Below, piece by piece: positions 25,250 through 33,271 of a stretch of 33,271 nucleotides of DNA. Below the pieces are notes generated by a model, which was given only the letters and a program-made list of their open reading frames with translations, did no database searches and had not been told where the DNA came from. Within the stretch, counting starts at the first letter, position 1. Every line of letters begins with the position of its first letter. The DNA is from JBOFHT01 sp051649785 (lineage in GTDB: Archaea > Methanobacteriota > Methanobacteria > Methanobacteriales > Methanobacteriaceae): contig JBOFHT010000106.1 in NCBI GenBank assembly GCA_051649785.1, positions 1-33,271 of the forward strand. The letters run 5' to 3'. The translations under genes were made by a program, and so were the position numbers.

Positions 25250-26503
25250 TTAATTTAAATTAAGTTTTGGAAACTTTGCATCTTTCATAAAATATTCAAT
25301 TTGAGGTTCTAGTTCCTTAGCTAAGTCAAAAACTAATTTTTTAAATTCTTTATAATCTAGCTCAAACTTTGGATTAAGCCCATGTGCTAAAATAGATTGA
25401 TTTCTATGTTTTAATGTATTGTAAAACTTATTTTTATTTTCCATGAATTTAATTCCTAAAGAGTTTTCTAAGTTATCAAGTAAAATAAAATTATCTTTAA
25501 GACCTATTCTTATTTTACCATCTATTCCTTTTTTATTTTTAAGTTTTAAAATATACTGTTCATTATTCTTAATATTTTTAGATTTTTTCATGATATTTTC
25601 AACTTTTTCAATATCCAGATTTGAGGTTATTAATTTATAGGATTTTTTAAGTTTTATTTGGCCTATAAGCTCTAATGAACGATACAATCTAGCTATTGCA
25701 TCATCATATTTTCCTTCTTCGGCTCTTCGTTCAACATTATTAAGAAGATCCGCAAGAATATAATAACACCTCAGTTTATGCTCTTTCAGATTTAATATAT
25801 TTAGAACCTTATTATTCTTAGCTATTTGATTCTCAATCTCACTAAAGTCTTTAGAAAACTCACTACTAAAATTTTCATAAGCTAATTCATGATGAAATTT
25901 ATCCCACATATTATAAGATTTTATTAATTTAGAATATTGTTCATCAGGTATAACTCGCATTTCTTCTAAAAAGAGTAAAGCTGAATCAAAGAGATTATTG
26001 TTAAATAAATCTTTAATTTTGTCTAATGTGAATTTATCATATACTTGATAAAGATTTTGAGTTTTTTTCTCTTCAGTTCCCTTAAGAACAATTCCATCTT
26101 TTCCTCTTGTACCACTTACTAAAATTAAGTCTTTTCTATAAATAGTAGAACATATGGCTGCAGTCATGGTCATAGTTTTTGTTCCGGAGGTATAATCAAT
26201 TCTAATAGTAGAATCTTTGAAGTTAAAGAGTTCATTTTTTATTTTATCATAACATTCATTAAAACTATCAATGTCATTTATTAAAATAAATTCAAAATTC
26301 TCAAAATCTTTACCATCATTTTCTTCTTTATATTGCTCTTTTAAAGATTTAACTGTTTTTCTAGAAAGTTCAGACCCGAAAAATACAACAAAGTCAGGAT
26401 TAGATTCTCTAATTGAAAATAATAAGCCATGAGCTAAGCTATCAATTTTTTTATCAGAATCTCCAACTCCAGTTCCAACTGTCATAAACAATACATTATC
26501 CAT
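25250..26503 (-). CDS. csm6: Csm6-like CARF-HEPN ribonuclease (TIGR02710-type)
   Basis: A 417-residue accessory RNase thought to be switched on by cyclic oligoadenylate from Cas10. The N-terminal CARF domain begins VLFMTVGTGVG and holds the ligand loop DYTSGTKTMTMTAAI near residues 103-117. The middle is helical, with the segment RRAEEGKYDDAIARLYRSLE that I associate with the TIGR02710 (Cas02710) family. Near the C-terminus RNQSILAH (Arg367, His374) is a HEPN R-x6-H motif. GGAGGATTATT before the ATG at 26503 fixes the start, so the longer frame to 26524 is not used. It is the sixth gene of the operon. Confidence 0.85.
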   Translation of the reverse strand: MDNVLFMTVGTGVGDSDKKIDSLAHGLLFSIRESNPDFVVFFGSELSRKTVKSLKEQYKEENDGKDFENFEFILINDIDSFNECYDKIKNELFNFKDSTIRIDYTSGTKTMTMTAAICSTIYRKDLILVSGTRGKDGIVLKGTEEKKTQNLYQVYDKFTLDKIKDLFNNNLFDSALLFLEEMRVIPDEQYSKLIKSYNMWDKFHHELAYENFSSEFSKDFSEIENQIAKNNKVLNILNLKEHKLRCYYILADLLNNVERRAEEGKYDDAIARLYRSLELIGQIKLKKSYKLITSNLDIEKVENIMKKSKNIKNNEQYILKLKNKKGIDGKIRIGLKDNFILLDNLENSLGIKFMENKNKFYNTLKHRNQSILAHGLNPKFELDYKEFKKLVFDLAKELEPQIEYFMKDAKFPKLNLN

Positions 26504-26567
26504 AATAATCCTCCAAAAACACAACTAATTAAATTTATTAACATATATTCCTTTAAAAATTTAAATA

Positions 26568-27845
26568 TTAACTAAATATCAATTTTGCCCAACCTAAAGG
26601 AGTATAACTATCTTTTATAAGCTTACGTGATTTAGGGAATTCAAAATCATAATATTTATATGCAGATTTACTAACTAATTTAAAAGTATCTTCATCAAAT
26701 TCTTTGATTTTCATTCCAATAGTAGTTCCTAAAAAGCCAGAGCCTGCACCTAATCTAATAAGGGGAGATTCTAAAGAGTTGGATTTTTTTATTTGCTTAT
26801 ATGTTTTTCCTAATTTTTCAATTTCATACATTTCGGCAAATTTAATTTCATAATCAATATAATCATTAGAAAATTTATATAATGATTCTTTTATATTATC
26901 TAATGAGATTATATTTTCTTTATCTTGAATAGCTAAATCTTTAAACTTTGATTTATTAAAAGTTAAGTTCATATTAAAATTAAAGAGTTTGCCAGTTCCA
27001 GTAGTCTCTAAGTAGTTACTACTTCCCCTATGAATATCATATAAGTCTTCTTTAGATTTAGGACTAATCTTACTCTTTTGTTTATTCCAATTACTGGACT
27101 TATTTGATTTCTTCCAAACCTCAAAACTATCAATGCTATCATGTACTTGAGCGTCTTCTTTAGATTTAGAAGATTCTTTAGCTTTTAAAGTAAATGCATT
27201 AAAAACAGAAGGATTTTTAATAGTGCTAGTGTCTGAAATTTGTAAAAATCTCATTATACTATATTGTGCAGAGTTTCTAGAAGTATTTGAAAAAATATTA
27301 TCAATCCATCCATTATACTTCCTATAATCAACATTTGTTTTTTCCCTATGGGATCTTTTATCAAAAAATTTAATAAGCATATTGTTTATAATATGAACAT
27401 CAGTTTCATTGATTATCTCATATAATAACGCAGTTTTAATAGCTCCTTTTATTGAAGACCCTGGAATATAAATTTCATCAAGAGTTTTAACATTTTCTTT
27501 AATATCATTACTAAATCTTGGAGATTTTAAATAAGATATATATCGTGTAAATTCTTTTGAAATGGGGATATCATATTTTTTTATCCCATTTTCCAAATTA
27601 AACTTTTTATTTGTTAAATCTTTTAAAAATTGTTTTTGTTCTTTACTTGAAAGCTTTAAAAAGTATTTATCTATGCTAATTCGTTTAAGTACATTAACTT
27701 CAACTTTTTCAATTTTCCCCTCTTTATTCTTTTTTTTAGCATATAATTTATCTATTATAAATTCCGAAGATCCATATTCAGAATCTGTAGCAATGTGTAC
27801 AGGAGTTAAAGTTTTAAGTTTACAATTAATAATTGATTCACTCAT
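26568..27845 (-). CDS. csm5: Type III-A effector subunit Csm5
   Basis: A RAMP subunit of 425 residues that caps the crRNA 3' end in the Csm complex. It starts INCKLKTLTPVHIATDSEYG, has the RAMP motif IYIPGSSIKGAIKTALLYEI near residue 130, and a Gly-rich loop LIRLGAGSGFLGTTIG near residue 365. Residues about 220-275 are a Lys/Ser-rich linker that looks disordered. The ATG at 27845 directly follows the csm4 stop; its ribosome site GGAAGTGATTAG is made of the last csm4 codons, so the two are translationally coupled. Confidence 0.93.
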   Translation of the reverse strand: MSESIINCKLKTLTPVHIATDSEYGSSEFIIDKLYAKKKNKEGKIEKVEVNVLKRISIDKYFLKLSSKEQKQFLKDLTNKKFNLENGIKKYDIPISKEFTRYISYLKSPRFSNDIKENVKTLDEIYIPGSSIKGAIKTALLYEIINETDVHIINNMLIKFFDKRSHREKTNVDYRKYNGWIDNIFSNTSRNSAQYSIMRFLQISDTSTIKNPSVFNAFTLKAKESSKSKEDAQVHDSIDSFEVWKKSNKSSNWNKQKSKISPKSKEDLYDIHRGSSNYLETTGTGKLFNFNMNLTFNKSKFKDLAIQDKENIISLDNIKESLYKFSNDYIDYEIKFAEMYEIEKLGKTYKQIKKSNSLESPLIRLGAGSGFLGTTIGMKIKEFDEDTFKLVSKSAYKYYDFEFPKSRKLIKDSYTPLGWAKLIFS

Positions 27846-28778
27846 CTAATCACTTCCAAAATTACATTTTAAAGGAAAAGCAAATCCATACTCAACAGCT
27901 TTTTGAATTTTACCCGAATCTATAATAGTTCCATAAAATTTATTGTAATGTGGGAAAACAGAGCCTTCTTTAAAAAATTTTACTTCTTTCCTAATTTCCC
28001 CACTTGAACTTCTTCCTCTTTTAGATCCAATTTCATAATAAGAAAATTTATTTATTTTTTTCAAATCCTCTTTTGAAGGAATGAATCTAGAAAGAGTTAA
28101 AAAGTAATCTCCTTTAATTTCAGGAAGATCATAATCTACTATTTCAAAGTCAAAATGTCCTTTACCAGTAGATATATCTTTACCAAATCCCCTATCTTTT
28201 AAAAACATAATAGCTGATTCAACAATTTTTTCATATTCTTTATTGTTAAATTTTATTATGAAAAACAATCCAGAATTACTAAATTCATTACCTTCACTAT
28301 AAAATATACCCTCAGTTTCATTTGTAATTCTATTTATACTGTTATTTGGGATTATATTACTATTAATATTTATTTTAAGATCCAATTCTTTAGCTACTAA
28401 AAAACCATTTGTTATATTATAATTTTCTAAATTATTAATTATTTCAGATTCTTTTAATTTACCTGAAATCAAATTAAAAAATATATCTTCTTCAATAAAT
28501 TCTACTTTTTTATACTTTTTAAAGTTACTCACATCATAGCTATTTTCCTCTGAATATTGATTAAATATGATTTTAGGAAAAAATCTTATTTTATTATTTT
28601 CATTAAAGGCAAATGGAAATGCAGAAGATGTTAAAAACGGTGGACTTGACCTAAACTCATTTATAATATCATCTATTTTTTCAGGAAAGAGTTCACTTAT
28701 TGCATAACAAATAGCTCCAAATAATGTGTCTGAATGAAGTTCAGGGAAAATTGATAAAGGTTCTAAATAAACCAGCAT
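27846..28778 (-). CDS. csm4: Type III-A effector subunit Csm4
   Basis: A 310-residue RAMP protein that binds the crRNA 5' tag and contacts Cas10. The N-terminus has the typical HSDTLFGAICYAISELFPE (about 16-34), and the Gly-rich loop is DRGFGKDISTGKGHFDFEIV (about residues 190-210). A short segment RGRSSSGEIRKEVKFFKEGS near 250-270 is typical of Csm4/Cmr-like ends. It begins 13 bases after the csm3 stop with GGGGGATT before the ATG. Confidence 0.93.
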   Translation of the reverse strand: MLVYLEPLSIFPELHSDTLFGAICYAISELFPEKIDDIINEFRSSPPFLTSSAFPFAFNENNKIRFFPKIIFNQYSEENSYDVSNFKKYKKVEFIEEDIFFNLISGKLKESEIINNLENYNITNGFLVAKELDLKININSNIIPNNSINRITNETEGIFYSEGNEFSNSGLFFIIKFNNKEYEKIVESAIMFLKDRGFGKDISTGKGHFDFEIVDYDLPEIKGDYFLTLSRFIPSKEDLKKINKFSYYEIGSKRGRSSSGEIRKEVKFFKEGSVFPHYNKFYGTIIDSGKIQKAVEYGFAFPLKCNFGSD

Positions 28779-28791
28779 TTTAATCCCCCAA

Positions 28792-29514
28792 CTAATTTAA
28801 TTTATCAATTATTTCTATTATCGAACCCTCCGCAACAGGTTCTTTATCTTTCATTTCTTTGTAGTCATTTTGACTACGCCTATAAAGAGAAATATTATCA
28901 AATCTTATTTTACCATATCCTCTACTACCACTACCTCCAAGGTAGTTATCCTCAGCAAGGCTCATTGCATTAAAAACATTTTTTATATTATTTTCATCCT
29001 CTTCATAAACACTAAAAATAATTTCAAAATCAAATTTAGACCCTTTTGGAACTCTTTCAATAGATCTAGGTTTTGCTTCTGAAGTTATTCTATTAAGAGT
29101 ATTTTCATGCTTTATTTCAGCACCACTAAATACTTCTTCATGGGATTCCCATAGTTTAATAGTTTCGGATGTTGGGAATGAATCTCTAACAATAATCCGT
29201 GTAGGCCATTTTTGTTTACCTGCACTATCATCTGAAGAATTTCCAAAAATTTCACAAACCTCACAAATTCCACAATTACAAGGTTTACCCCCACTTTTAA
29301 TTAAATTAGAAGATGATTCCCTATTATTAATTTCCATAAGCGACCTCATTTTACCTTTTAATGAAGAACCTGGAATAAAAGGAATGTTTAAAACACTATC
29401 CCTCATCACAATTTGGTCAACTACACCAATTTCAATTGTATCATTAGCCCCGCCAATGTGTAAACCTGTCTCACAGACTATTTGCCCTTTAATTATATAA
29501 TTTTCTTTAAACAT
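28792..29514 (-). CDS. csm3: Type III-A backbone and target-RNA nuclease Csm3
   Basis: A 240-residue RAMP protein that forms the repeated backbone of the complex and cuts target RNA at 6-base steps. GLHIGGANDTIEIGVVDQIV places Asp33 in the position of the catalytic Asp33 of characterised Csm3. FIPGSSLKGKMRSLMEI follows, then a Cys knuckle (CNCGICEVCEIFG, near residues 78-90) and the Gly-rich loop LGGSGSRGYGKIRF (near 203-216). AAGGAGCT precedes the ATG at 29514. Confidence 0.95.
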   Translation of the reverse strand: MFKENYIIKGQIVCETGLHIGGANDTIEIGVVDQIVMRDSVLNIPFIPGSSLKGKMRSLMEINNRESSSNLIKSGGKPCNCGICEVCEIFGNSSDDSAGKQKWPTRIIVRDSFPTSETIKLWESHEEVFSGAEIKHENTLNRITSEAKPRSIERVPKGSKFDFEIIFSVYEEDENNIKNVFNAMSLAEDNYLGGSGSRGYGKIRFDNISLYRRSQNDYKEMKDKEPVAEGSIIEIIDKLN

Positions 29515-29595
29515 GATATAGCTCCTTAATGCTGTTTATTTTAATAATATACTCCTTTTTTATAATTGATATATTATAATTGCCTTTATATTCAT

Positions 29596-30045
29596 TTAAT
29601 TATTATAATATTTATGATATGCAACAACTGCTTCTAAAAAATCAACAAAAGTTTTAAAGTTTTCTTCACTTTTTTCATCATCATCCACATCAACTTTTTC
29701 CATGCATACCATCATAAATTGATAAAATTCTTCAGGAATTAAACCTCTACCTACAGCTACAGCTAATTTTGGTTTAAACAAATAAAAATCAGATTGTCTT
29801 TCTGCCCATGTGCTTTTTAGCTCAATATTTCTTACAGCCCCAAAAAATTTTCTAAGTTGATTAGATTTCAATCCTTTTAAATCTTTAGCTACTAAGTCAG
29901 CATATCCATCTTTATCTGCAAAATCTTTAGGTGATATGTCACTTAACATATTAACATCACGTATCTTCCTAATAACTTTTTTTACGCCTTCCTTTTCATT
30001 TCCACTACTACGATTTTTCTTATAGTTGTTTCTATCATAACTCAT
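29596..30045 (-). CDS. csm2: Type III-A small subunit Csm2
   Basis: A 149-residue helical protein that lines the crRNA-target duplex. The N-terminal 25 residues are Lys/Arg/Asn-rich. The core includes LKGLKSNQLRKFFGAVRNIE, LYLFKPKLAVAVGR-like segment (FYLFKPKLAVAVGRG), and a C-terminal FVDFLEAVVAYHKYY, all as in Csm2. It starts four bases after the cas10 stop with GGTGATTAA as ribosome site. Confidence 0.93.
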   Translation of the reverse strand: MSYDRNNYKKNRSSGNEKEGVKKVIRKIRDVNMLSDISPKDFADKDGYADLVAKDLKGLKSNQLRKFFGAVRNIELKSTWAERQSDFYLFKPKLAVAVGRGLIPEEFYQFMMVCMEKVDVDDDEKSEENFKTFVDFLEAVVAYHKYYNN

Positions 30046-30049
30046 TTAA

Positions 30050-32581
30050 TCACCTAGTTCTTAAGCTTACCCATGATACTGGAATTTTAATCCATGGCAT
30101 TAATTTAAGCCCTTCTTTATCTAATTCATCTCTTACATTACTATTTACTGTTCTTAATTTATACTTAAATTTAGGAACATAATTTTTTCTACTAATTAAT
30201 TTAATATCATTATCTTTAAAGTCTTCTTCACTATTTAAATTTCTATTTAAATCCTGAAATGTGCTTTTCCATAGATGAAGCATAGCATAAACCATACCTT
30301 TAGATAATTTCTTAGTTTCAATTAGGTTTTCTAACTTTTCACCATAATCAAATAAATTATTAAATCCTTTAGAAGACCCCCAATCATCCCAACGAGTAAC
30401 TTCCCCAAAAACTTTTATTTTATCTTTACCACAATTTTTAGAGGCATCAAGGTATTCATCGGAAATAGCAGCTGCTTTCCCAATAGGAAACTTAGGTCCA
30501 ACAATATTAATTCCACCTGAAATATTTATTGAAGGATTTTCACAAGTCCATTGTTTAAATTTCTCACGAAACTCTTTTGCAAAGACTATAACATCATCAT
30601 AAGGACCTAAAACTAATAAATCGTCTCCACCAGAGTAATTAATATTAATAGTAGATATTGAATATTTACTATCACATTTTGAACAAACCTGCTTAAATTC
30701 ATCTTTATAAACAGTTACAAAACGTTCTTCAGATTTACTACCTAAATCTTCATCAGCTTGAAGTTTAAGTTTGATTGGTTTTAGATTATTTTTACAATCA
30801 TCACAACAGTCTTCAAAAATTTTATAATTTTCAGCTATTTTATTAATAAATCCTGAAAAAAACATTTCTAGTGAAGAACTTAAAGTTGAAACTCGTGAAA
30901 TACTAGTACCTTTGCCATCTTTAAGATGTTTGAATCCTTCAGAAAATATAAGACCTAAATCATCAACATCCATCTTTAAAACACCTAATTTATTTGCACC
31001 TTTACTAATTTTAGCTAAGTGTTCAAAATATAAAGGGGTTTTAGAACTTTTAGGTACAGTATTTCCTAAAAAGCTAAAGTTAAATGAAACATTTTTTGAT
31101 TTAATTTTATTAGCTAAATCTAAAAATTCAGTATTATTAAGCTTTATTACATCAATTTTTTCATATTTTTTAGCTAAACTATCAATATAACTAGAAAAAT
31201 CTTTAGTTTCATTTTTAAAAATATAACCTACTTTTAAAGATTTTTCATAAAAACTAAACTCATTAGAAAAATCTTCAGAATAACATTTAATCATAACAGT
31301 AGAATTAGCTACTTTTTTCCCTAAATCTTCATGACCCTTACAATTGTTACATAGTCTAAAGCTATTAGAAATGATATTATTAGTTTTAGCCCCACAAACA
31401 GAACATAATCCATTATAATCAGATTTATCATCAATTTCAAAAACTTTATCTAAATCATTGATAAATTTATGTTTTTTATCTTCAGAAAGTTTATTAGATA
31501 ATTTTAATGTTAAATCCCCAAATTCTTCTAAGTCATCACCAGAACAAGGAATATGTGCTATTGCTAAATATAATTCTGCATTAAATTTATTGATAAATAA
31601 ATTATTAACATCACTTTTAATTTTTTCTAGCTTTTTTAAAGCTATATCTGTATTTGGAGCAATAATTGTAAATCTTCCCCCACCACAAAATAGTATATTG
31701 GCCTGATTTAATCCAATATCTTCAACTATTCTTGTTGCAATTGCATCAGCTAATAATGTTAGGTATAGAGATCTTCCTCTAAGCCGTTTACTCATACCAG
31801 ATTGTGCTTCTTGAGGTGATGAAACTTTATAAATAAAATTTTGAATACCTGAAATGTCACCACTAATAGTTAAGTAAACATCTTGATTATCCACACTTTT
31901 TTTAAGGTTATTTCCTTCTTTTTTAAATAGGTATCTAGATGTAGCTAAAGCTGCTGTTGTTTTAGAATGATCAAATAAAGAAATATCACTTTCAGAAACA
32001 TATGCTGCAGATGGCATTGTTGAGGTATACTTTTTCAAAAGTGCTAAAATAGTATTAAAACTATCATAGTTATTTAACTGACTTATTTCTTTTCTAAAGT
32101 CCTCCCATAACTTTTTATAGTTAGGCACAAGATTATAACCTTCACTAGACTCATTTTTAGATTTTACAGGTTTTAAGTCGTTAAATGAATCTAAGTCTAA
32201 TTTTTTCAATTGGGCATAATGTTCACTAGTTCCTTTTTCACCTAAGTTTATTCTTGAAGAAATAGAAATTAAAGGTGATTTTAAAACATCACTTTTCACA
32301 TCAGATTTAATTCTCTCTTTTGAAGAGTGGTGATCTGCTTTTGTTATAATATTACACATTTCAGGATAATTAGACTTTTTAGGTTTATGGTGATATAATA
32401 CTAAATCTTCAACATCATCTCCCCAGAATTCCTTTACAAAGTCTGCAGACCATTTTCCATGAGCACCATTCTGCCCAAAATCACATTGCGAATATTTTCC
32501 ACCAAGTTTAATACCGGTTCTTTGATAAAACTTTCCAATATCATGTAAAAGTGCAGCAAATTGGATATTTTCTAATTCCAT
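30050..32581 (-). CDS. cas10: Cas10/Csm1, type III-A cyclase and nuclease subunit
   Basis: The 843-residue signature protein of the Csm complex. The N-terminal HD nuclease domain has His13-Asp14 in AALLHDIGKFYQRTG. A first Palm domain follows (LILFCGGGRFTIIAPN near 296-310), then a zinc ribbon (Cys393, 396, 411, 414). The second Palm carries KMDVDDLG near 537 and the cyclase motif YSGGDDLLVL at 649-658, so DNA cutting and cyclic oligoadenylate synthesis should both be possible. An extra cysteine-rich insert (Cys592, 593, 596 and Cys633, 636) comes just before the GGDD strand. GGGGGATTAT precedes the ATG. It is the first gene of the operon. Confidence 0.96.
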   Translation of the reverse strand: MELENIQFAALLHDIGKFYQRTGIKLGGKYSQCDFGQNGAHGKWSADFVKEFWGDDVEDLVLYHHKPKKSNYPEMCNIITKADHHSSKERIKSDVKSDVLKSPLISISSRINLGEKGTSEHYAQLKKLDLDSFNDLKPVKSKNESSEGYNLVPNYKKLWEDFRKEISQLNNYDSFNTILALLKKYTSTMPSAAYVSESDISLFDHSKTTAALATSRYLFKKEGNNLKKSVDNQDVYLTISGDISGIQNFIYKVSSPQEAQSGMSKRLRGRSLYLTLLADAIATRIVEDIGLNQANILFCGGGRFTIIAPNTDIALKKLEKIKSDVNNLFINKFNAELYLAIAHIPCSGDDLEEFGDLTLKLSNKLSEDKKHKFINDLDKVFEIDDKSDYNGLCSVCGAKTNNIISNSFRLCNNCKGHEDLGKKVANSTVMIKCYSEDFSNEFSFYEKSLKVGYIFKNETKDFSSYIDSLAKKYEKIDVIKLNNTEFLDLANKIKSKNVSFNFSFLGNTVPKSSKTPLYFEHLAKISKGANKLGVLKMDVDDLGLIFSEGFKHLKDGKGTSISRVSTLSSSLEMFFSGFINKIAENYKIFEDCCDDCKNNLKPIKLKLQADEDLGSKSEERFVTVYKDEFKQVCSKCDSKYSISTININYSGGDDLLVLGPYDDVIVFAKEFREKFKQWTCENPSINISGGINIVGPKFPIGKAAAISDEYLDASKNCGKDKIKVFGEVTRWDDWGSSKGFNNLFDYGEKLENLIETKKLSKGMVYAMLHLWKSTFQDLNRNLNSEEDFKDNDIKLISRKNYVPKFKYKLRTVNSNVRDELDKEGLKLMPWIKIPVSWVSLRTR

Positions 32582-33096
32582 ATAATCCCCCTATATTTTT
32601 AATACTTTCACAACTTATTAAGTGCTAAATAATAAAATTAAAACTTAATACAGTTTAATACCTAAAATTAAAGTGTCAGGATATATAAAAACTATAAATA
32701 ATTGCTATTTAATAATAAATGTTTACCAAATAAACTAAAATATTATTTAATTTAATAGTATAATCATAGTATTTGTAAAAAGTTTCTAATAATTATATTA
32801 AGCATGAGAGTATTTAAAATTTTTGGATTAGTTTTTGCAATATTTTAGAGTTTAAAATCAATTTATAACGCATATAATTTTATTAAAAGTACTTAAGAAT
32901 TATAAAAACTTTTATAATCTAATTACAAGTGAAAATAAATGTAGAAAAAATAATTAAACATATTTTAACTATTTTTAAATATAGATAAAAAGACAATACT
33001 TAGTAAAATAATGATAACAGAGTAATACATAGATATAAATAATTAATAAACAATATATTTAAAGTACCATTAACAACAACTCTTAAAAAATTAAAA
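32582..33096. other. Divergent intergenic region between cas10 and the terminal regulator gene
   Basis: A/T-rich, without a supported gene. A 14-codon plus-strand frame at 32804 (MRVFKIFGLVFAIF) looks like the start of a membrane protein but stops at once and has no ribosome site. The csm promoter lies at the left side of this region. Confidence 0.4.
32682..32689 (-). promoter_or_regulatory. Probable TATA box of the csm operon
   Basis: On the minus strand this reads TTTATATA, in the stretch GTTTTTATATATCC. Transcription would begin near 32657, about 75 bases upstream of the cas10 start. Confidence 0.45.
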
Positions 33097-33138
33097 TTGT
33101 ATAAACTATTTATACTATTGAATATAATAGTTATACAA
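33097..33138. promoter_or_regulatory. Inverted repeat over the start of the terminal regulator gene
   Basis: TTGTATAAACTATT (33097-33110) pairs with AATAGTTATACAA (33126-33138), with one unpaired base and a 15-base centre. The right arm ends on the A of the regulator's ATG. This is a likely autoregulatory operator, or an RNA hairpin that hides the start codon. Confidence 0.5.
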
Positions 33139-33271
33139 TGTTAGAAAAACTTTTTACGTCAAAAACTAGGGTGAAAATATTAACGCTTTTCACAATGAAT
33201 CTTGACTGTGAATTTTATATGAGAGAAATTTCACGGGAAATAGATGAAAATATCAACTCAGTGCGACGGGA
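33138..33271 (+). CDS. Winged-helix transcriptional regulator, 5' part only
   Basis: The gene runs off the window; 44 codons are visible. The product begins MLEKLFTSKTRVKILTLF and continues with YMREISREIDENINSVRR, the helix-turn-helix of the archaeal ArsR-like regulators found upstream of many methanogen genes. No Shine-Dalgarno site precedes the ATG, so the message may be leaderless, and the inverted repeat at the start suggests self-regulation. It is divergent from the csm operon by 556 bases; whether it controls cas10 is not known. Confidence 0.75.
   Translation, partial: MLEKLFTSKTRVKILTLFTMNLDCEFYMREISREIDENINSVRR

Noticed and set aside
32804..32848. Plus-strand frame MRVFKIFGLVFAIF, like the start of a membrane protein
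   Set aside because: It stops after 14 codons and has no ribosome site; there is not enough to call a pseudogene.
1..33271. tRNA, rRNA or insertion-sequence genes
   Set aside because: I looked in all the larger intergenic regions and saw no tRNA-like arms, rRNA-like sequence or transposase motif.

Overview
The window is very AT-rich and reads as the chromosome of a methanogenic archaeon of the order Methanobacteriales, most likely Methanobrevibacter or a close relative. The evidence is a heterodisulfide reductase hdrC-hdrB pair next to a small DUF749 protein (recalled synteny: MTH1878-1880 of Methanothermobacter), archaeal-type glutamate synthase, DUF166 and DUF2096 proteins, Shine-Dalgarno sites of the GGAGGTGAT kind, and TTTATATA-type TATA boxes. 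Family names come from reading the translations; no database search was possible.

Layout. (1) 54-2553: a DHA2-type MFS efflux protein and a calcineurin-like phosphoesterase with an Asn-rich insert. (2) 2566-5664: an arsenic-type ArsR repressor, divergent from a four-gene plus-strand operon (QueG-like Fe-S protein, ArsC-like protein, DUF166 protein, DGC zinc-binding protein); four copies of an ATATTTAAATAT-like palindrome lie between them. (3) 5697-9441, minus strand: a VOC/PhnB-like protein, DUF2096, DUF749, HdrB and HdrC. HdrC carries an unusual ~117-residue helical Lys/Glu/Ala-rich extension and a second, internal translation start at the position of the usual protein. (4) 9968-15485: a TGT-like protein, a small membrane-anchored protein, glutamate synthase with a rubredoxin-like N-terminus, and the RNA-binding protein Tex. 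(5) 15924-17879: a DUF2283/DUF4258 toxin-antitoxin-like pair, a 54-residue coiled-coil protein and an unknown 135-residue protein. (6) 17980-32581: a complete type III-A CRISPR-Cas locus. (7) 33138-end: the start of a winged-helix regulator with a probable operator over its start codon.

The CRISPR locus reads entirely on the minus strand: cas10(csm1)-csm2-csm3-csm4-csm5-csm6-like-cas6-cas2-cas1, then a leader, then 67 copies of a 37-nt repeat with 66 spacers. Cas10 keeps both its HD nuclease and GGDD cyclase motifs, Csm3 keeps the RNA-cutting Asp33, and the CARF protein keeps its ligand loop and a HEPN R-x6-H motif. The system should therefore be able to cut RNA, make cyclic oligoadenylate and trigger a secondary RNase. 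Cas6 would process the array transcript and Cas1-Cas2 would add spacers at the cas1 end.

Most interesting signals: the spacer content (overlapping spacers from two variants of one target, spacers covering start regions of foreign genes in antisense, several spacers made of perfect hairpins, two over-long spacers, a decayed terminal repeat), the HdrC extension with two starts, the ArsR-controlled DUF166/DGC operon with an ArsC that lacks its general acid, and the extra cysteine knuckle in Cas10. No tRNA, rRNA or insertion sequence was seen.
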